Of a stretch of 38,260 nucleotides of DNA, positions 22,066 through 31,124 are shown one piece after another. Origin of the DNA: Acidobacteriota bacterium. Lineage in GTDB: Bacteria > Acidobacteriota > Terriglobia > Terriglobales > Acidobacteriaceae. The position numbers were made by a program, and so were the translations under genes. Where the stretch lies: the NCBI GenBank assembly GCA_013290025.1, contig JABCYV010000013.1, positions 1 to 38,260 on the forward strand, read 5' to 3'. The notes below the pieces were generated by a model that saw nothing but the letters and a program-made list of their open reading frames with translations, had not been told where the DNA came from and did not search any database. Within the stretch, counting starts at the first letter, position 1, and every line of letters begins with the position of its first letter.

Positions 22066-22497
22066 CTAGCTCTTGGACTCCTTATTTACCGCCGAGCGCG
22101 CCGAGTCAGGAAATTCATTAACAATTCTCTTTAAGCCATCCTTCAGCATGCGAGAGTGAAAGTTAATCAATAATCCCACTGTCTTTCCGGAAATCCGGAG
22201 ATAAGAAAGTAACTGTGCATCGTGAATCGGCGCAAGTTGCTCGACCGCTCTGATCTCTACGATCACAGAATCCTCGACAACCAAATCCAGTCGGTAGCCG
22301 CAATCAAGCCTGACGCCTTTGTAAACGACCGGCAGCGGTTTTTGCTCTTCGACTTTCAAACCCAGTTGTCGCAATTCAAAAGCCAAGCAGATTCCATAAG
22401 CCGACTCCAACAGTCCTGGCCCTAACGTTTTGTGTACCTCGATTGCCGCCCCGATAATGCGCCGCGTAATCCCGTCGAGTTTGTCCTTTTCTTCTAT
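22066..22497 (-). CDS. GxxExxY-family protein without a canonical start codon
   Basis: The domain is complete in one frame: DKLDGITRRIIGAAIEVHKT, then LGPGLLESAYGICLAFEL (the GxxExxY motif), then YRLDLVVEDSVIVEIRAVEQ and DAQLLSYLRISGKTVGLLIN. The family has a PD-(D/E)XK-like fold; its function is unknown. The D...ExK core reads EIR, so the usual Lys is Arg. No ATG, GTG or TTG occurs in frame before the domain. The first is TTG 22410, which would cut off the N-terminal 29 residues. ATA at 22497 marks where family similarity begins; the stretch back to the asnS stop holds a repeated GCCGAGAAAC. Start unresolved, possibly a degraded gene. Confidence 0.6.
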   Translation of the reverse strand: MEEKDKLDGITRRIIGAAIEVHKTLGPGLLESAYGICLAFELRQLGLKVEEQKPLPVVYKGVRLDCGYRLDLVVEDSVIVEIRAVEQLAPIHDAQLLSYLRISGKTVGLLINFHSRMLKDGLKRIVNEFPDSARSAVNKESKS

Positions 22498-22547
22498 TTG
22501 TTTCTCGGCGTTTCTCGGCGATCTCGCCGTGCCCGGCGGTAAAACTC

Positions 22548-23873
22548 TTACGGATAGAGCCTATGCAGCATCCTCGGAAACGGAATCGTTTCTCGCACAT
22601 GTTCCAGCCCACAGATCCAGGACACCGCGCGTTCAATTCCCATACCGAAGCCACTGTGCGGGACGCTGCCATACTTCCGCAAGTCCAAATACCATTTGAA
22701 AGCTTCTTCCGGCAGACCATGTTCGTGAATGCGTTTCACCAGAAGATCGTAAGACGCCGTGCGCTGTGAGCCGCCGATAATCTCGCCGTAACCTTCGGGC
22801 GCGAGCACGTCCACACAGAGCGCCAGGTCGAGACGCTCGGGATCAGGTTCCATGTAGAAAGCCTTCACCTTGGCGGGATAACGATGCACCATGACTGGTT
22901 TCTCGAACTGCGAAGAAATATAAGTCTCATCTGGCGATCCTAAGTCGCCGCCCCACTCGAAATTGTTTTCCAGGGCGCCCTTGGCGTGGGCCTCCCGTAA
23001 CATCTTTACAGCTTCGTCGTAAGTAATCCGTGGAAATGGCCCTTCGATTTTCTCCAGCTTCGCGATATCACGGCCAATCGTTTGTAAATCGTTGCGCCGC
23101 CGCTCCAAACATCGCTTCACCAGAAAGCTGATCAGCCCCTCCGCCAGATCCATGACGTCATCGAGCGTAGCGTAAGCAACCTCGGGCTCGACCATCCAGA
23201 ATTCGGTCAGGTGGCGGCGGGTTTTGGATTTCTCTGCACGGAATGTGGGGCCGAAAGAATAAACCTTGCCCAGCGCCATGGCCGTGGCTTCGATATAGAG
23301 CTGGCCGGACTGCGTAAGATAGGCTTGCTCATCGAAGTAATCCACCGGAAACAGCGTGCTGGCGCCCTCACACGCGGCCGGAGTGAGAATAGGAGGATCG
23401 GTCAAGGTGAAGCCGCGTTCGTCGAAAAAGTCGCGCGCGGCTTTGATGATCTCGGCTCGCACCCGGAGAATCGCCGCCTGACGCGGCGTTCGCACCCATA
23501 GATGGCGATGCTCCATCAGAAAATCGACGCCATGGTCTTTCAGTGAGATCGGGAAGGGATCGTTCTCCGGGACTCGCTGGACGACCTCTACGTTGGAAAC
23601 ATCGAGTTCGTACCCGCCGGGGGCCCGCTTGTCGGCCCGGACTTTGCCTTCCACGATGACGCTCGACTCCTGCGTAAGACCCTTTACCGCGTCGAAAACT
23701 TCGGGTGAAACAGCGCTTTTGGGTACAACTCCCTGAATCACGCCGGAGCCATCGCGAAACTGAGGGAAGAGGAGCTTCCCGCTCTCGCGCAAATTGTAGA
23801 GCCAGCCGCGAATGGTCACAGCTTGACCTTCGTGTTTGCCAATCTCAGCGATGGTAGTTATAGGGGATGACAT
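22548..23873 (-). CDS. asnS: Asparagine--tRNA ligase
   Basis: The 441-residue class II synthetase has an N-terminal OB-fold ([32 protein letters not shown]). The catalytic core follows: [20 protein letters not shown] (motif 1), [20 protein letters not shown] (motif 2) and [15 protein letters not shown] (motif 3). [14 protein letters not shown] is AsnRS-like rather than AspRS-like. It charges tRNA-Asn. The start ATG 23873 has no ribosome site; a 73-bp palindrome begins 10 bases upstream and seems to replace the usual leader. The stop is about 50 bases before the GxxExxY domain. Confidence 0.95.
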   Translation of the reverse strand: MSSPITTIAEIGKHEGQAVTIRGWLYNLRESGKLLFPQFRDGSGVIQGVVPKSAVSPEVFDAVKGLTQESSVIVEGKVRADKRAPGGYELDVSNVEVVQRVPENDPFPISLKDHGVDFLMEHRHLWVRTPRQAAILRVRAEIIKAARDFFDERGFTLTDPPILTPAACEGASTLFPVDYFDEQAYLTQSGQLYIEATAMALGKVYSFGPTFRAEKSKTRRHLTEFWMVEPEVAYATLDDVMDLAEGLISFLVKRCLERRRNDLQTIGRDIAKLEKIEGPFPRITYDEAVKMLREAHAKGALENNFEWGGDLGSPDETYISSQFEKPVMVHRYPAKVKAFYMEPDPERLDLALCVDVLAPEGYGEIIGGSQRTASYDLLVKRIHEHGLPEEAFKWYLDLRKYGSVPHSGFGMGIERAVSWICGLEHVRETIPFPRMLHRLYP

Positions 23874-23882
23874 GATGGTTCA

Positions 23883-23955
23883 TGTAGGCGCGGGCGTCCA
23901 CGCCCGTGCCCGCATTAGATCCCGTCCAGCACGGGCGAGGACGCCCGCGCCTACA
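23883..23955. repeat. Large palindromic (REP/MITE-like) element
   Basis: TGTAGGCGCGGGCGTCC (23883-23899) pairs perfectly with 23939-23955, and an inner CGCCCGTGC (23901-23909) pairs with GCACGGGCG (23929-23937), leaving a loop of about 19 bases. It fills the gap between asnS and the isomerase-like gene. This is a typical layout for palindromic intergenic repeats, though no transposase is nearby. As RNA it would form a very stable hairpin directly before the asnS start. Confidence 0.75.
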
Positions 23956-23965
23956 TCCAGATTTC

Positions 23966-24787
23966 CTACGCTGCTTCCAGTTTCTCGAACGCTTCGCCCA
24001 TCTTCTCGACCGGATTGACTTTCTCGTCCGCTTCAATCTCCAGCAACAACGGTGGAGGGTGCGGCGCTGAACGCAGTAACTCCATCGCCTGCTTCCAGTC
24101 GATCGAGCCCTTCCCCGGCCAGAGATGAGAATCACGATCTCCGGCATTGTCATGAATATGGGTAGAGCGGATGTGGCTCTTTAGAGTCTCAAACGTTTCA
24201 GACACATTGCTCATGATGTGGGCATGGCCGACATCGAAACAGACTCCCACGTCGTCGAAATGCGAAGTGTGGATAAATTCCACCAGCTTGTCTGGCGTGG
24301 AGAGTTCATTGGGAATGTTCTCCAACAGGACGCGCACCCCCAGCGGCTTGGCGAATGCACGCAGGTGCTCCACGGAGGTCATAGCGGCTTCGAACTTCCG
24401 GTCATCAAATGACTCCCCACCGGTCCCCAGATGCTGCACCAGAAATCGAAACGGAATCTGTTCCGCCATTTCCAAAGCCCGCTTGATTTCGTCCATGGCT
24501 TCAATCCGACGCGCCCGGTCCGTGGCAGCAACGTTGACGGGCGGAGCGCCCCCGCGTCCCGATTCGTAATCGGCGTGCATCGGGGAATGCACGGAATTCA
24601 GCGGGACCCCGCTATTGCGAAACCAATCTGCGATTTCCCGAACGTGTTGCTTGCGGTTGGCGTAGTCAAGATGCTGGCGCGCGGCAAATATCTCGATCGC
24701 TTGAGCGCCACCCCGCACCAAGCCATCCAGTAGCCCAGGGTGCAGGCGCTCCTTCACATACACGTAAGTTGACATTGCCTTCAGCAT
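23966..24787 (-). CDS. Sugar phosphate isomerase/epimerase-like TIM-barrel protein
   Basis: The roughly 273-residue protein has the AP-endonuclease-2/xylose-isomerase-like TIM barrel. Seen: GAQAIEIFAARQHLDY, SVHSPMHADY, VQHLGTGGE, VLLENIPNE, GVCFDVGHAHIM, STHIHDNAGDRDSHLWPGKG and LLLEIE. The His, Glu and Asp residues match the metal site of this superfamily (H in FLVQH, E in LLEN, D and H in DVGHAH, H in HIHDN). The substrate cannot be inferred from context. Start: ATG 24787 or ATG 24775; a TTG at 24802 is less likely. Confidence 0.8.
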   Translation of the reverse strand: MLKAMSTYVYVKERLHPGLLDGLVRGGAQAIEIFAARQHLDYANRKQHVREIADWFRNSGVPLNSVHSPMHADYESGRGGAPPVNVAATDRARRIEAMDEIKRALEMAEQIPFRFLVQHLGTGGESFDDRKFEAAMTSVEHLRAFAKPLGVRVLLENIPNELSTPDKLVEFIHTSHFDDVGVCFDVGHAHIMSNVSETFETLKSHIRSTHIHDNAGDRDSHLWPGKGSIDWKQAMELLRSAPHPPPLLLEIEADEKVNPVEKMGEAFEKLEAA

Positions 24788-24840
24788 AGGTCGTTCGTTC
24801 AATCTGCCAGGATTCGCTCTACTACGCGTTCCCGCCCGGC

Positions 24841-26607
24841 TTAGAAGCCCACAGCTTTACCATTGTGGCGCTCATCGCTTGCGCCTAGACGTTCTCTCGT
24901 CTTCAAATCAATTGCTATGCACTCACCATCACTCCAGTATGCTTCCCACGTACCAGTCTCCTCGACGCCAAATTTGACCTTGTGCCCCATTTGCTCTAGC
25001 AGCCTGACTGCATCCGGGGAGAACCATTGCTCGACGTTCACCTGATCGGGTAGCCATTGATGATGGAACCGCGGTGCGTTCACCGCTTCCTGAATGCTCA
25101 TTCCAAAGTCCACGACGCCCATCAGGATATTCGCAACTGTGCTGATAATCTGGGAACCGCCAGGAGAACCCAACACGAGAAACAGTTTCCCGTCTTTCAG
25201 CACGATGGTCGGGGTCATTGACGAGAGAGGTCGCTTCCCCGGCCCGATCGCATTAGCCGGCCCCTGGACCAGACCATAGCCATTGGGCACGCCCGGCTTG
25301 GAAGAAAAGTCGTCCATTTCGTCGTTCAGCAGGAAGCCCAAGCCGCCGGCGGTGACGCGCGACCCGAAATCGTCATTCAAAGTGGTGGTCACTGCCACTG
25401 CATTTCCGTCCGGGTCCACCACGGAGTAATGAGTGGTGTGGGGTGGCTCCGATACTGCCACTGGAGCCGAGTGCAACCCGGCATACTGTTCCAGCTGACT
25501 AAATATTGCAGGACGCTGCAGATCTTTACTCAGGCTGGCGTGAGCGGGATCAATCGACTCTCGCCAGGCCGCCGCATATTTCTTGTCGATGAGCGGGGCC
25601 ACCGGAATATTGGCGAAGTCGGGGTCCCCAAGAAATTCCGCCCGATCAAAAAATGCGCGGCGGAAGGCTTCCGCTACAAGGTGCACGCCCTGAGCGGAAC
25701 GGTCTCCGAGTTTGCCAAGGTCATACCCTTCCACGATGTTCAGGGTTTCGATTAGCGCGATTCCACCCGAGGATGGCGGCGGCGCAGTGATGACTTCGTA
25801 CCCGCGATACGTGCCTCGTACTGGCTCGCGCTCTTTTACTTCATAGTGCGCCAGGTCATCCGCGGTGATGAGCCCTCCACCTTTCTCGACGAATGCCACC
25901 AACTCGCGCGCCATAGCTCCATGATAGAAGTCGTCAGGATTGCTTGCGATCCGCTCCAGCGTGCGTGCCAGCTCGGGCTGGCGAAGAATCTCGCCCTGTT
26001 TGTAGTAGTTACCATCGCGAAGAAATACGTGGCGCGACTCCGGGAACTTGGACAAATACCTGTCATTCTTAAGATCTTCAGTGTCCTCCCATACTAGCGG
26101 AAAACCGTCACGAGCCAGTTTGACAGCCGGAGCGATGACGCGATTGAGCGTCAGCTTGCCATATTTCTTCTGTGCATAGACCATGCCCGCCACCGAACCC
26201 GGCACGCCGATTGACTTGTAACCGACTAAGCTGGCGTCCTCGATTACATTGCCCTGCGGGTCGAGGTACATGTTTGCCGTCGCTGTGGCGGGCGCCTTTT
26301 CGCGGTAGTCAATGAAGTGAGTCTTGCCATCGGCCATGCGGATGAGCATGAACCCGCCGCCACCCAGGTTCCCTGCCTGCGGATACGCTACCGCCAGCGC
26401 GAACCCAGTGGCGACCGCCGCATCTATCGCGTTCCCACCGGCTTGCATCGCTTCCACACCAGCACGCGAGGCCAGCTCGTGCACGCTGGCCACCATGGCA
26501 CGAGGCGCGTGAACCGGGTGAATGGGCGCCGCCCCGAAAACCGGCGCCGGGCACGCTGGCAAAGCTGCAAGCAGTAGATAGATCAGCAACTTACTATGGG
26601 ATCGCAT
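24841..26607 (-). CDS. ggt: Gamma-glutamyltransferase (exported)
   Basis: The 588-residue Ntn-hydrolase precursor has a signal peptide (SKLLIYLLLAALPACPAPVF). It should self-cleave before T391 in HTTHYSVVDPDGNAVAVTTT, giving large and small subunits. Other marks: GGNAIDAAVATGFALAVAYP, LGGGGFMLI, YREKAP, LLNDEMDDFS and PLSSMTPTIVLKDGKLFLVL. It transfers or hydrolyses gamma-glutamyl groups from glutathione in the periplasm. I start at ATG 26607 because the signal peptide begins there; the frame extends to 26712 without family sequence. The ribosome site is weak. Confidence 0.93.
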   Translation of the reverse strand: MRSHSKLLIYLLLAALPACPAPVFGAAPIHPVHAPRAMVASVHELASRAGVEAMQAGGNAIDAAVATGFALAVAYPQAGNLGGGGFMLIRMADGKTHFIDYREKAPATATANMYLDPQGNVIEDASLVGYKSIGVPGSVAGMVYAQKKYGKLTLNRVIAPAVKLARDGFPLVWEDTEDLKNDRYLSKFPESRHVFLRDGNYYKQGEILRQPELARTLERIASNPDDFYHGAMARELVAFVEKGGGLITADDLAHYEVKEREPVRGTYRGYEVITAPPPSSGGIALIETLNIVEGYDLGKLGDRSAQGVHLVAEAFRRAFFDRAEFLGDPDFANIPVAPLIDKKYAAAWRESIDPAHASLSKDLQRPAIFSQLEQYAGLHSAPVAVSEPPHTTHYSVVDPDGNAVAVTTTLNDDFGSRVTAGGLGFLLNDEMDDFSSKPGVPNGYGLVQGPANAIGPGKRPLSSMTPTIVLKDGKLFLVLGSPGGSQIISTVANILMGVVDFGMSIQEAVNAPRFHHQWLPDQVNVEQWFSPDAVRLLEQMGHKVKFGVEETGTWEAYWSDGECIAIDLKTRERLGASDERHNGKAVGF

Positions 26608-26761
26608 GAAGATTTTATGGGACGATTGCCCCGCCGCGGTCGCAACTGCTGTCAGGCGACGACAAGCCTTAGGCAGACCATTGAGGCTAGCCCAAGGCCA
26701 TAGGGGAGTCAAATCAGGGTCTAGCCTCCAGCTATCACCTGTGAGCTTTTCTCGTCTGCCG

Positions 26762-27130
26762 CTATCTCTTACTTGTACTTGGCTTCGGAGGTTTGCTTCG
26801 GCGTGTGCTGCGGGGAAGTTTCGCGGCCACCATCTCGTAGGACTGGCGGATCAGGTCTTCCAACTCCGCTTTTGGTAGCACATCCAAACGCTCCAACATT
26901 ACCCACTTGTAGCGACCTACATAGGACGCGGGAACGATGTCTTCATTCTCAATCAGCTCAGTGAACTTTTCCGGGGTCGCCTTAAAGCAAAGTCGCTGCG
27001 GCACTGAATCCAAATTCAACATCACAAAAATCTTTCCCTTTACTTTGAAACACAGATCGTCGTCCCACTGCAGATTTTCTTTTGCATGGGGAAAGGAAAG
27101 ACAGTAGCGGCGTATGGATTCAACGTCCAT
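26762..27130 (-). CDS. MmcQ/YjbR family protein
   Basis: The 122-residue protein has the double-wing YjbR fold: MDVESIRRYCLSFPHAKENL, WDDDLCFKVKGKIFVMLNLD, LCFKATPEKFTELI, PASYVGRYKWVMLERLD and LEDLIRQSYEMVAAKLP. YjbR proteins resemble DNA-binding folds, but their function is not established. It ends in a basic, proline-rich tail. The same-strand neighbours are the HtrA-like protease upstream (56 bases) and ggt downstream. Confidence 0.88.
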   Translation of the reverse strand: MDVESIRRYCLSFPHAKENLQWDDDLCFKVKGKIFVMLNLDSVPQRLCFKATPEKFTELIENEDIVPASYVGRYKWVMLERLDVLPKAELEDLIRQSYEMVAAKLPRSTRRSKPPKPSTSKR

Positions 27131-27186
27131 GGATCAAGGGGACGGTCTCATGTGATGAAAAACCTGCAGCGCAGTCGTCCCAGACT

Positions 27187-28326
27187 CTAAACTTGCGTCC
27201 GAGCCTCGCCTAAGGTCGCCGTGACATCCATCTTCTTCTTTCCGCGATAGATCGTTATGCGAACGGTGTCGCCAGCCCGGTGATTGTTCATGATTTGGGT
27301 AAGGTCTTGTTGATCTTCTACCTTCTGGTCATCAACACCGACGATGAGGTCTCCGCCCAGGGTGATTGGGATATTGCCAAGGTATGCGCGTTCCGAGCCG
27401 CCGCGTAGCCCAGCTTGGTCCGCCGCGCCGCCCGGCACCACCTGCACAATGAGCAAACCGTAGTCTGCCGCGAGCCCTATTTGCTCCGCGCGTTCCGGAG
27501 TGATGGGGATGGTGCGCACGCCCAGCGCAGGTCGCCGCACTCGCCCCAACGTGAGCAGATCATTAAGGACTGCTTTCGCAGTGTTGATAGGAATCGCGAA
27601 GCCGATGCCAGCGCTTTGTCCCACGTTCGATGCGATCATGGTGTTAATTCCAATTACCTCACCGTGCCAGTTCAGCAGCGGCCCTCCTGAGTTCCCGGGA
27701 TTGATCGCGGCGTCGGTCTGGATGGCTTCGTCAATTTTCAAGCCGTCGGGCTCATACACCGAACGGATTGAGCTGACGATGCCGCGGGTCAAGGTACCCG
27801 ATAGGCCAAAAGGATTGCCAATGGCATACACTTTCTGCCCGACTTGCAGGTGCCGCGAATCGCCTAGCACCATGGGGGTGAGGTCTGACGCCTTGATCTG
27901 AATCACAGCCAAGTCATGTGCGCGGTCCGTGCCGACGACCGTCGCGCGATACTTCTTCTGATTGTGCAGAGTGACGTCGACTGTCCTGGCATCCGCGATC
28001 ACATGGTAGTTGGTCATAATGTGACCGTCTTTATCGATGATGAATCCGGACCCCTGGCCCTCTTGCGGAACCAGGCCGTAGAAGAAGTCAAACGTCACCG
28101 CCTTTGAGGTGATATTCACTACCGACTCGATGTTCTTGTGATAGACGGTGATGTTGTTCTGTTCTTCGCTGTCGAAGACGTTATTGCCCGCCGCTTCGGT
28201 GATTTCAGCCTTGTTGTTCTGGCGAATCCAGTTTGCGGACCGTACCAGTCCCGAACGATAAGTAGTGAAATAGAAGAACGCGCCGGCGATGATCACGGCC
28301 AGAAAAATCGGGCGTAACACTTTCAT
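27187..28326 (-). CDS. HtrA/DegP-type serine protease with PDZ domain
   Basis: The 379-residue protein has one N-terminal membrane anchor (about residues 5-21). A trypsin-like domain follows with H108 (TNYHVIADA), D138 (RAHDLAVIQI) and S213 (NPGNSGGPL). The C-terminal PDZ domain (about 275-375) reads GLLIVQVVPGGAADQAGL and GDLIVGVDDQKVED. It is a periplasm-facing quality-control protease. One PDZ domain makes it DegS/HhoB-like in layout. It is third in a minus-strand series folD-coaE-htrA, with 69 bases to coaE. Confidence 0.92.
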   Translation of the reverse strand: MKVLRPIFLAVIIAGAFFYFTTYRSGLVRSANWIRQNNKAEITEAAGNNVFDSEEQNNITVYHKNIESVVNITSKAVTFDFFYGLVPQEGQGSGFIIDKDGHIMTNYHVIADARTVDVTLHNQKKYRATVVGTDRAHDLAVIQIKASDLTPMVLGDSRHLQVGQKVYAIGNPFGLSGTLTRGIVSSIRSVYEPDGLKIDEAIQTDAAINPGNSGGPLLNWHGEVIGINTMIASNVGQSAGIGFAIPINTAKAVLNDLLTLGRVRRPALGVRTIPITPERAEQIGLAADYGLLIVQVVPGGAADQAGLRGGSERAYLGNIPITLGGDLIVGVDDQKVEDQQDLTQIMNNHRAGDTVRITIYRGKKKMDVTATLGEARTQV

Positions 28327-28395
28327 AATTCAAAGACCTTCCGCGACAGATTTTCAATTTCTCAACGAACTTTGCGTGGTCGTTCGCGATCCCGG

Positions 28396-29049
28396 TCAGG
28401 CGCTCTTTTCGGCAAGGCTCTTCAACTTAGAATGAATTTCCACGACCTGCTTCCTGGTTTCGTCGAACGACCCTGAATTGTCGACTACGTAGTCGGCAGC
28501 CTTGATCTTTTCCTCATCCGGAAGTTGCGCCGCCATTCGCCGGGAGACCTCCTGACGGGCTGTTTCCTCGTCCACCTTCATGCGTTGCGCCCAGCGTTGG
28601 ATGCGCCGTTCCAGAGGGCAGGCCACAACCACCAGCCGGTCGAAGCGCTTTGCCACGCCCGCCTCGAGAATGAGCGCCGCTTCCACAATGGCAATGGCAT
28701 GCGGGTCCCGGGCGCCAACTTCTTCCATCCATGCCTCCTGGCGTCTTATTACGGTGGGGTGAACGATCTGGTTCAATTCCTGAATGCGCGAGTGTTTGGT
28801 CTCCTTAGTTCCCCCGACGGGCGATCCAAAGGCAGCTTCGGCGAGGCGACCTCGGTTCACAGTGCCATCCGGGTTCAAGATCTCGACGCCGAAGTGGCTA
28901 ACCACCTCCTCATAAACCGCCTGGTCTGGCTGCATGAGCTGATGAGCGATCTGGTCGGCCTGAACAAGCTGAGCGCCGAGCGCTACAAACATCTCTCCCA
29001 CCACCGATTTGCCCGAGGCGATACCGCCGGTCAGGCCAACTTTGAGCAC
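28396..29049 (-). CDS. coaE: Dephospho-CoA kinase
   Basis: The 217-residue P-loop kinase does the last step of coenzyme A synthesis. The Walker A is LKVGLTGGIASGKS at the N-terminus. VQADQIAHQLM, GRLAEAAFGS, HPTVIRRQ, EAALILEAG, VVACPLERRIQRWAQRM and ADYVVDNSGS are family blocks. I place the start at GTG 29049, two residues before the P-loop strand and one base after the folD TGA, with GGGGAG ten bases upstream. The longer frame to 29109 would overlap folD by 59 bases. Confidence 0.93.
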   Translation of the reverse strand: MLKVGLTGGIASGKSVVGEMFVALGAQLVQADQIAHQLMQPDQAVYEEVVSHFGVEILNPDGTVNRGRLAEAAFGSPVGGTKETKHSRIQELNQIVHPTVIRRQEAWMEEVGARDPHAIAIVEAALILEAGVAKRFDRLVVVACPLERRIQRWAQRMKVDEETARQEVSRRMAAQLPDEEKIKAADYVVDNSGSFDETRKQVVEIHSKLKSLAEKSA

Positions 29050-29050
29050 G

Positions 29051-29998
29051 TCAGGCGCGCTCCCCGGCGAACGCAGGAATTCCTGCACCTCGCCGGAGTT
29101 TCGCGGCACGCACCGTATTCGCCATCAGCATGGCGATGGTCAACGGACCCACGCCACCTGGCACGGGCGTTAGTCTCCCGGCGACGGCGGCCACCTCCGG
29201 GTGTACGTCTCCGACCAAGGTTGAACCTTTGCTGCGAAAACCTTCTTCCCGTTTGGCATTGCCCGCAAAAAGCCGGTCGAACTCGGCCCGGTCAGTAACT
29301 TTGTTCATGCCCACGTCGATCACGGTCGCACCGGGCTTTACAAAATCGCGCGTTATCATGCCAGCCCGTCCGATCGCCGCCACCAGGATGTCACCACGGC
29401 GGCACACCCCAGGGAGATCATGAGTCTTGGAGTGGCACACAGTGACGGTGGCGTTTCCGTTGATCAGCAGCATGGCAGTGGGTTTCCCGACAATGTCGCT
29501 GCGTCCCACCACTACGGCTTCCTGCCCGACAATGGGGACGGCACTGCGCTTGAGAATTTCAATGATTCCTGCCGGAGTGCATGGCACGAGACCCGGGCGC
29601 TGGGTGGAGAGAAACCCCACATTGACAGGGTGAAATCCGTCCACGTCTTTCCTCGGGTCTACCGCCATTAAGATTTTCTTGGAGTCCACTTGCGACGGCA
29701 AGGGCAGCTGCACCAGAATGCCGTCGATTTCGTCGCGCCGGTTGAGATCCGTCACCAGCGCTAACAGCTCTTCTGTGGAGATCGAATCCGGCGGCGTGAT
29801 CTGCTCACTGTAAATGCCTACTTCCTCGCTGCTCTTTACCTTTCCCCGTACATAGATCTCGGAAGCCGGGTTATGGCCGACGAGGATAACAGCTAGACCA
29901 GGGCGTATGCCAGAAGCCGCCATAGCCTTTACTTCGGAAGCGACTTCCGCCCGGATTTCGCTGGCAATCTTGAGGCCGTCCAGAATCGTGGCCGCCAT
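29051..29998 (-). CDS. folD: Bifunctional methylenetetrahydrofolate dehydrogenase/cyclohydrolase
   Basis: The 315-residue enzyme interconverts 5,10-methylene- and 10-formyl-tetrahydrofolate. Seen: LAVILVGHNPASEIYVRGKV (substrate Tyr/Lys region: Y..K), DGILVQLPLPSQVD, DPRKDVDGFHPVN, PCTPAGIIEIL, VVVGRSDIVGKP (NADP loop) and TPVPGGVGPLTIAMLM. The C-terminus is about 20 residues longer than usual (RRGAGIPAFAGERA) and overruns almost to the coaE start. It heads the coaE/htrA series and is divergent from the Trm112-like gene. Confidence 0.95.
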   Translation of the reverse strand: MAATILDGLKIASEIRAEVASEVKAMAASGIRPGLAVILVGHNPASEIYVRGKVKSSEEVGIYSEQITPPDSISTEELLALVTDLNRRDEIDGILVQLPLPSQVDSKKILMAVDPRKDVDGFHPVNVGFLSTQRPGLVPCTPAGIIEILKRSAVPIVGQEAVVVGRSDIVGKPTAMLLINGNATVTVCHSKTHDLPGVCRRGDILVAAIGRAGMITRDFVKPGATVIDVGMNKVTDRAEFDRLFAGNAKREEGFRSKGSTLVGDVHPEVAAVAGRLTPVPGGVGPLTIAMLMANTVRAAKLRRGAGIPAFAGERA

Positions 29999-30167
29999 GA
30001 AACTCGCCCCGAGTGAGATAATTCTGCTGAAGTTTTATCGTAAACCATTCGAACAAAAAGTGCCTTACTGCCACCGTGAAAGGGCTCCATAGGCGATGCC
30101 CGGCTTTTCTCCAGCCCGGCCATTTAAGGCTTTGTCTTGCGGCCGGCTTCGGTACAATGCTGCCATC

Positions 30168-30338
30168 ATGATTCCCCAAGATCTCCTCGACATTTTGGTC
30201 TGTCCGGTGTGCAAGAAGCCGTTGGTCCTCAAGGACGAGGGAACGAGCCTGAAGTGCGGTGAGTGCCGGCGCGTCTACCCCATCCGCGACAACATTCCTA
30301 TCCTGCTGGTGGATGAAGCCGTAACCGATCCTGCCTGA
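30168..30338 (+). CDS. Trm112-family zinc-ribbon protein
   Basis: The 56-residue protein has the pattern LLDILVCPVCKKPLVL ... LKCGECRRVYPIRDNIPILL, with Cys pairs CPVC (12-15) and CGEC (30-33), then the conserved YPI-x-x-x-IPILL. Bacterial Trm112-like proteins (UPF0434) bind zinc and, by analogy with eukaryotes, may partner methyltransferases. There is no Shine-Dalgarno. TACAAT at 30153-30158 ends 9 bases before the ATG, so the transcript may be nearly leaderless. Confidence 0.9.
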   Translation: MIPQDLLDILVCPVCKKPLVLKDEGTSLKCGECRRVYPIRDNIPILLVDEAVTDPA

Positions 30339-30614
30339 TTGTCGCTTTTTGAACCTCCTGAATCTTCGGCTGCCCCTTTCTGTCCCAAACCGACACAACG
30401 TGTCACCTCGGGAGCCCTGTCCCGTAACCCACGAGGGTTGTTAGGCGGTTAGCCTTCGGCCGCAACTTGCGCCCGTCCAAGGGGTTTAATGAAAACAAGC
30501 AGCGGTGATGCAAGTACTTGGAAGTACATGGGGAATGCGGCAACAAAATTGCATGCAACGTAAATGGCACTTAAAGAGTCTAATCGGTAACAGTAGTAAC
30601 GGTTCGGAGGTGAG
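30339..30614. other. Intergenic region
   Basis: No coding frame is recognised. A possible promoter for the gene at 30615, TTGCAT with TAAAGA about 17 bases on, lies within the last 70 bases. This is a weak match. Confidence 0.3.
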
Positions 30615-30857
30615 GTGATGATGGCCATGAAGGAGCGATTTTCCAGTACCGAACTGACGGCTCTGCGGAACGATCTGTTACAGGGCGGTTTGATCGATTC
30701 GCGCGAAGCCGCCGAACTCTTGCAGGTCTTCCTGATGGGACGTGGCTATGGAGTGTCGCCCCAAGCGGCTAGGGATGCAGTCGGTCGCGTAGAGATGTCG
30801 GGTTGCTCTCTGCCCGTCCTGGAACATGAGCTGGAGAACCTGGCGTTAGTCATGTAG
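30615..30857 (+). CDS. Small conserved-looking hypothetical protein
   Basis: The 80-residue soluble protein is helical: FSSTELTALRNDLLQGGLID, SREAAELLQVFLMGRGYGVS, QAARDAVGRVEMSGC and LPVLEHELENLALVM. The ribosome site GGAGGTGAGG before a run of ATG codons is strong. The exact ATG is ambiguous (30615, 30618 or 30624). It ends 116 bases before a terminator. No known domain is recognised. Confidence 0.65.
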   Translation: MMMAMKERFSSTELTALRNDLLQGGLIDSREAAELLQVFLMGRGYGVSPQAARDAVGRVEMSGCSLPVLEHELENLALVM

Positions 30858-30972
30858 CGGTGACAAACGGCGCAGGCCCCCACCAGGGCGCCATTATTGG
30901 ACGCTGCGGTGGACGATGAAATTCGCGGGGACCTCGGAACCAAGTCGATCCCCGAAATAGTAAGACGAGGTA

Positions 30973-30997
30973 AGCCGGGCCAACCAGCCCGGCTTTT
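30973..30997 (+). terminator. Rho-independent terminator
   Basis: AGCCGGGC-CAACCA-GCCCGGCT followed by TTTCGTTT: an 8-bp GC-rich stem with a 6-base loop. It lies downstream of the gene at 30615-30857. Confidence 0.8.
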
Positions 30998-31124
30998 CGT
31001 TTGCCATCGACTAAGAGCTTCTTGACTTCCCACGTCAAGGTATGTAGAAGGTTCCAAACTCGAAGCCCCTCCGTTCGACTCAACTTCACCTGCCCGTTTC
31101 TGCAGTGAAAAGAAAGAGGCGCAA

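Noticed and set aside
23883-23955. Rho-independent terminator for the isomerase-like gene
   Set aside because: The stem is very strong, but neither side has a T-run, and its size and symmetry fit a palindromic repeat better.
28525-29298. 257-codon plus-strand frame opposite coaE/folD
   Set aside because: Antisense to two well-supported enzymes; no domain recognised.
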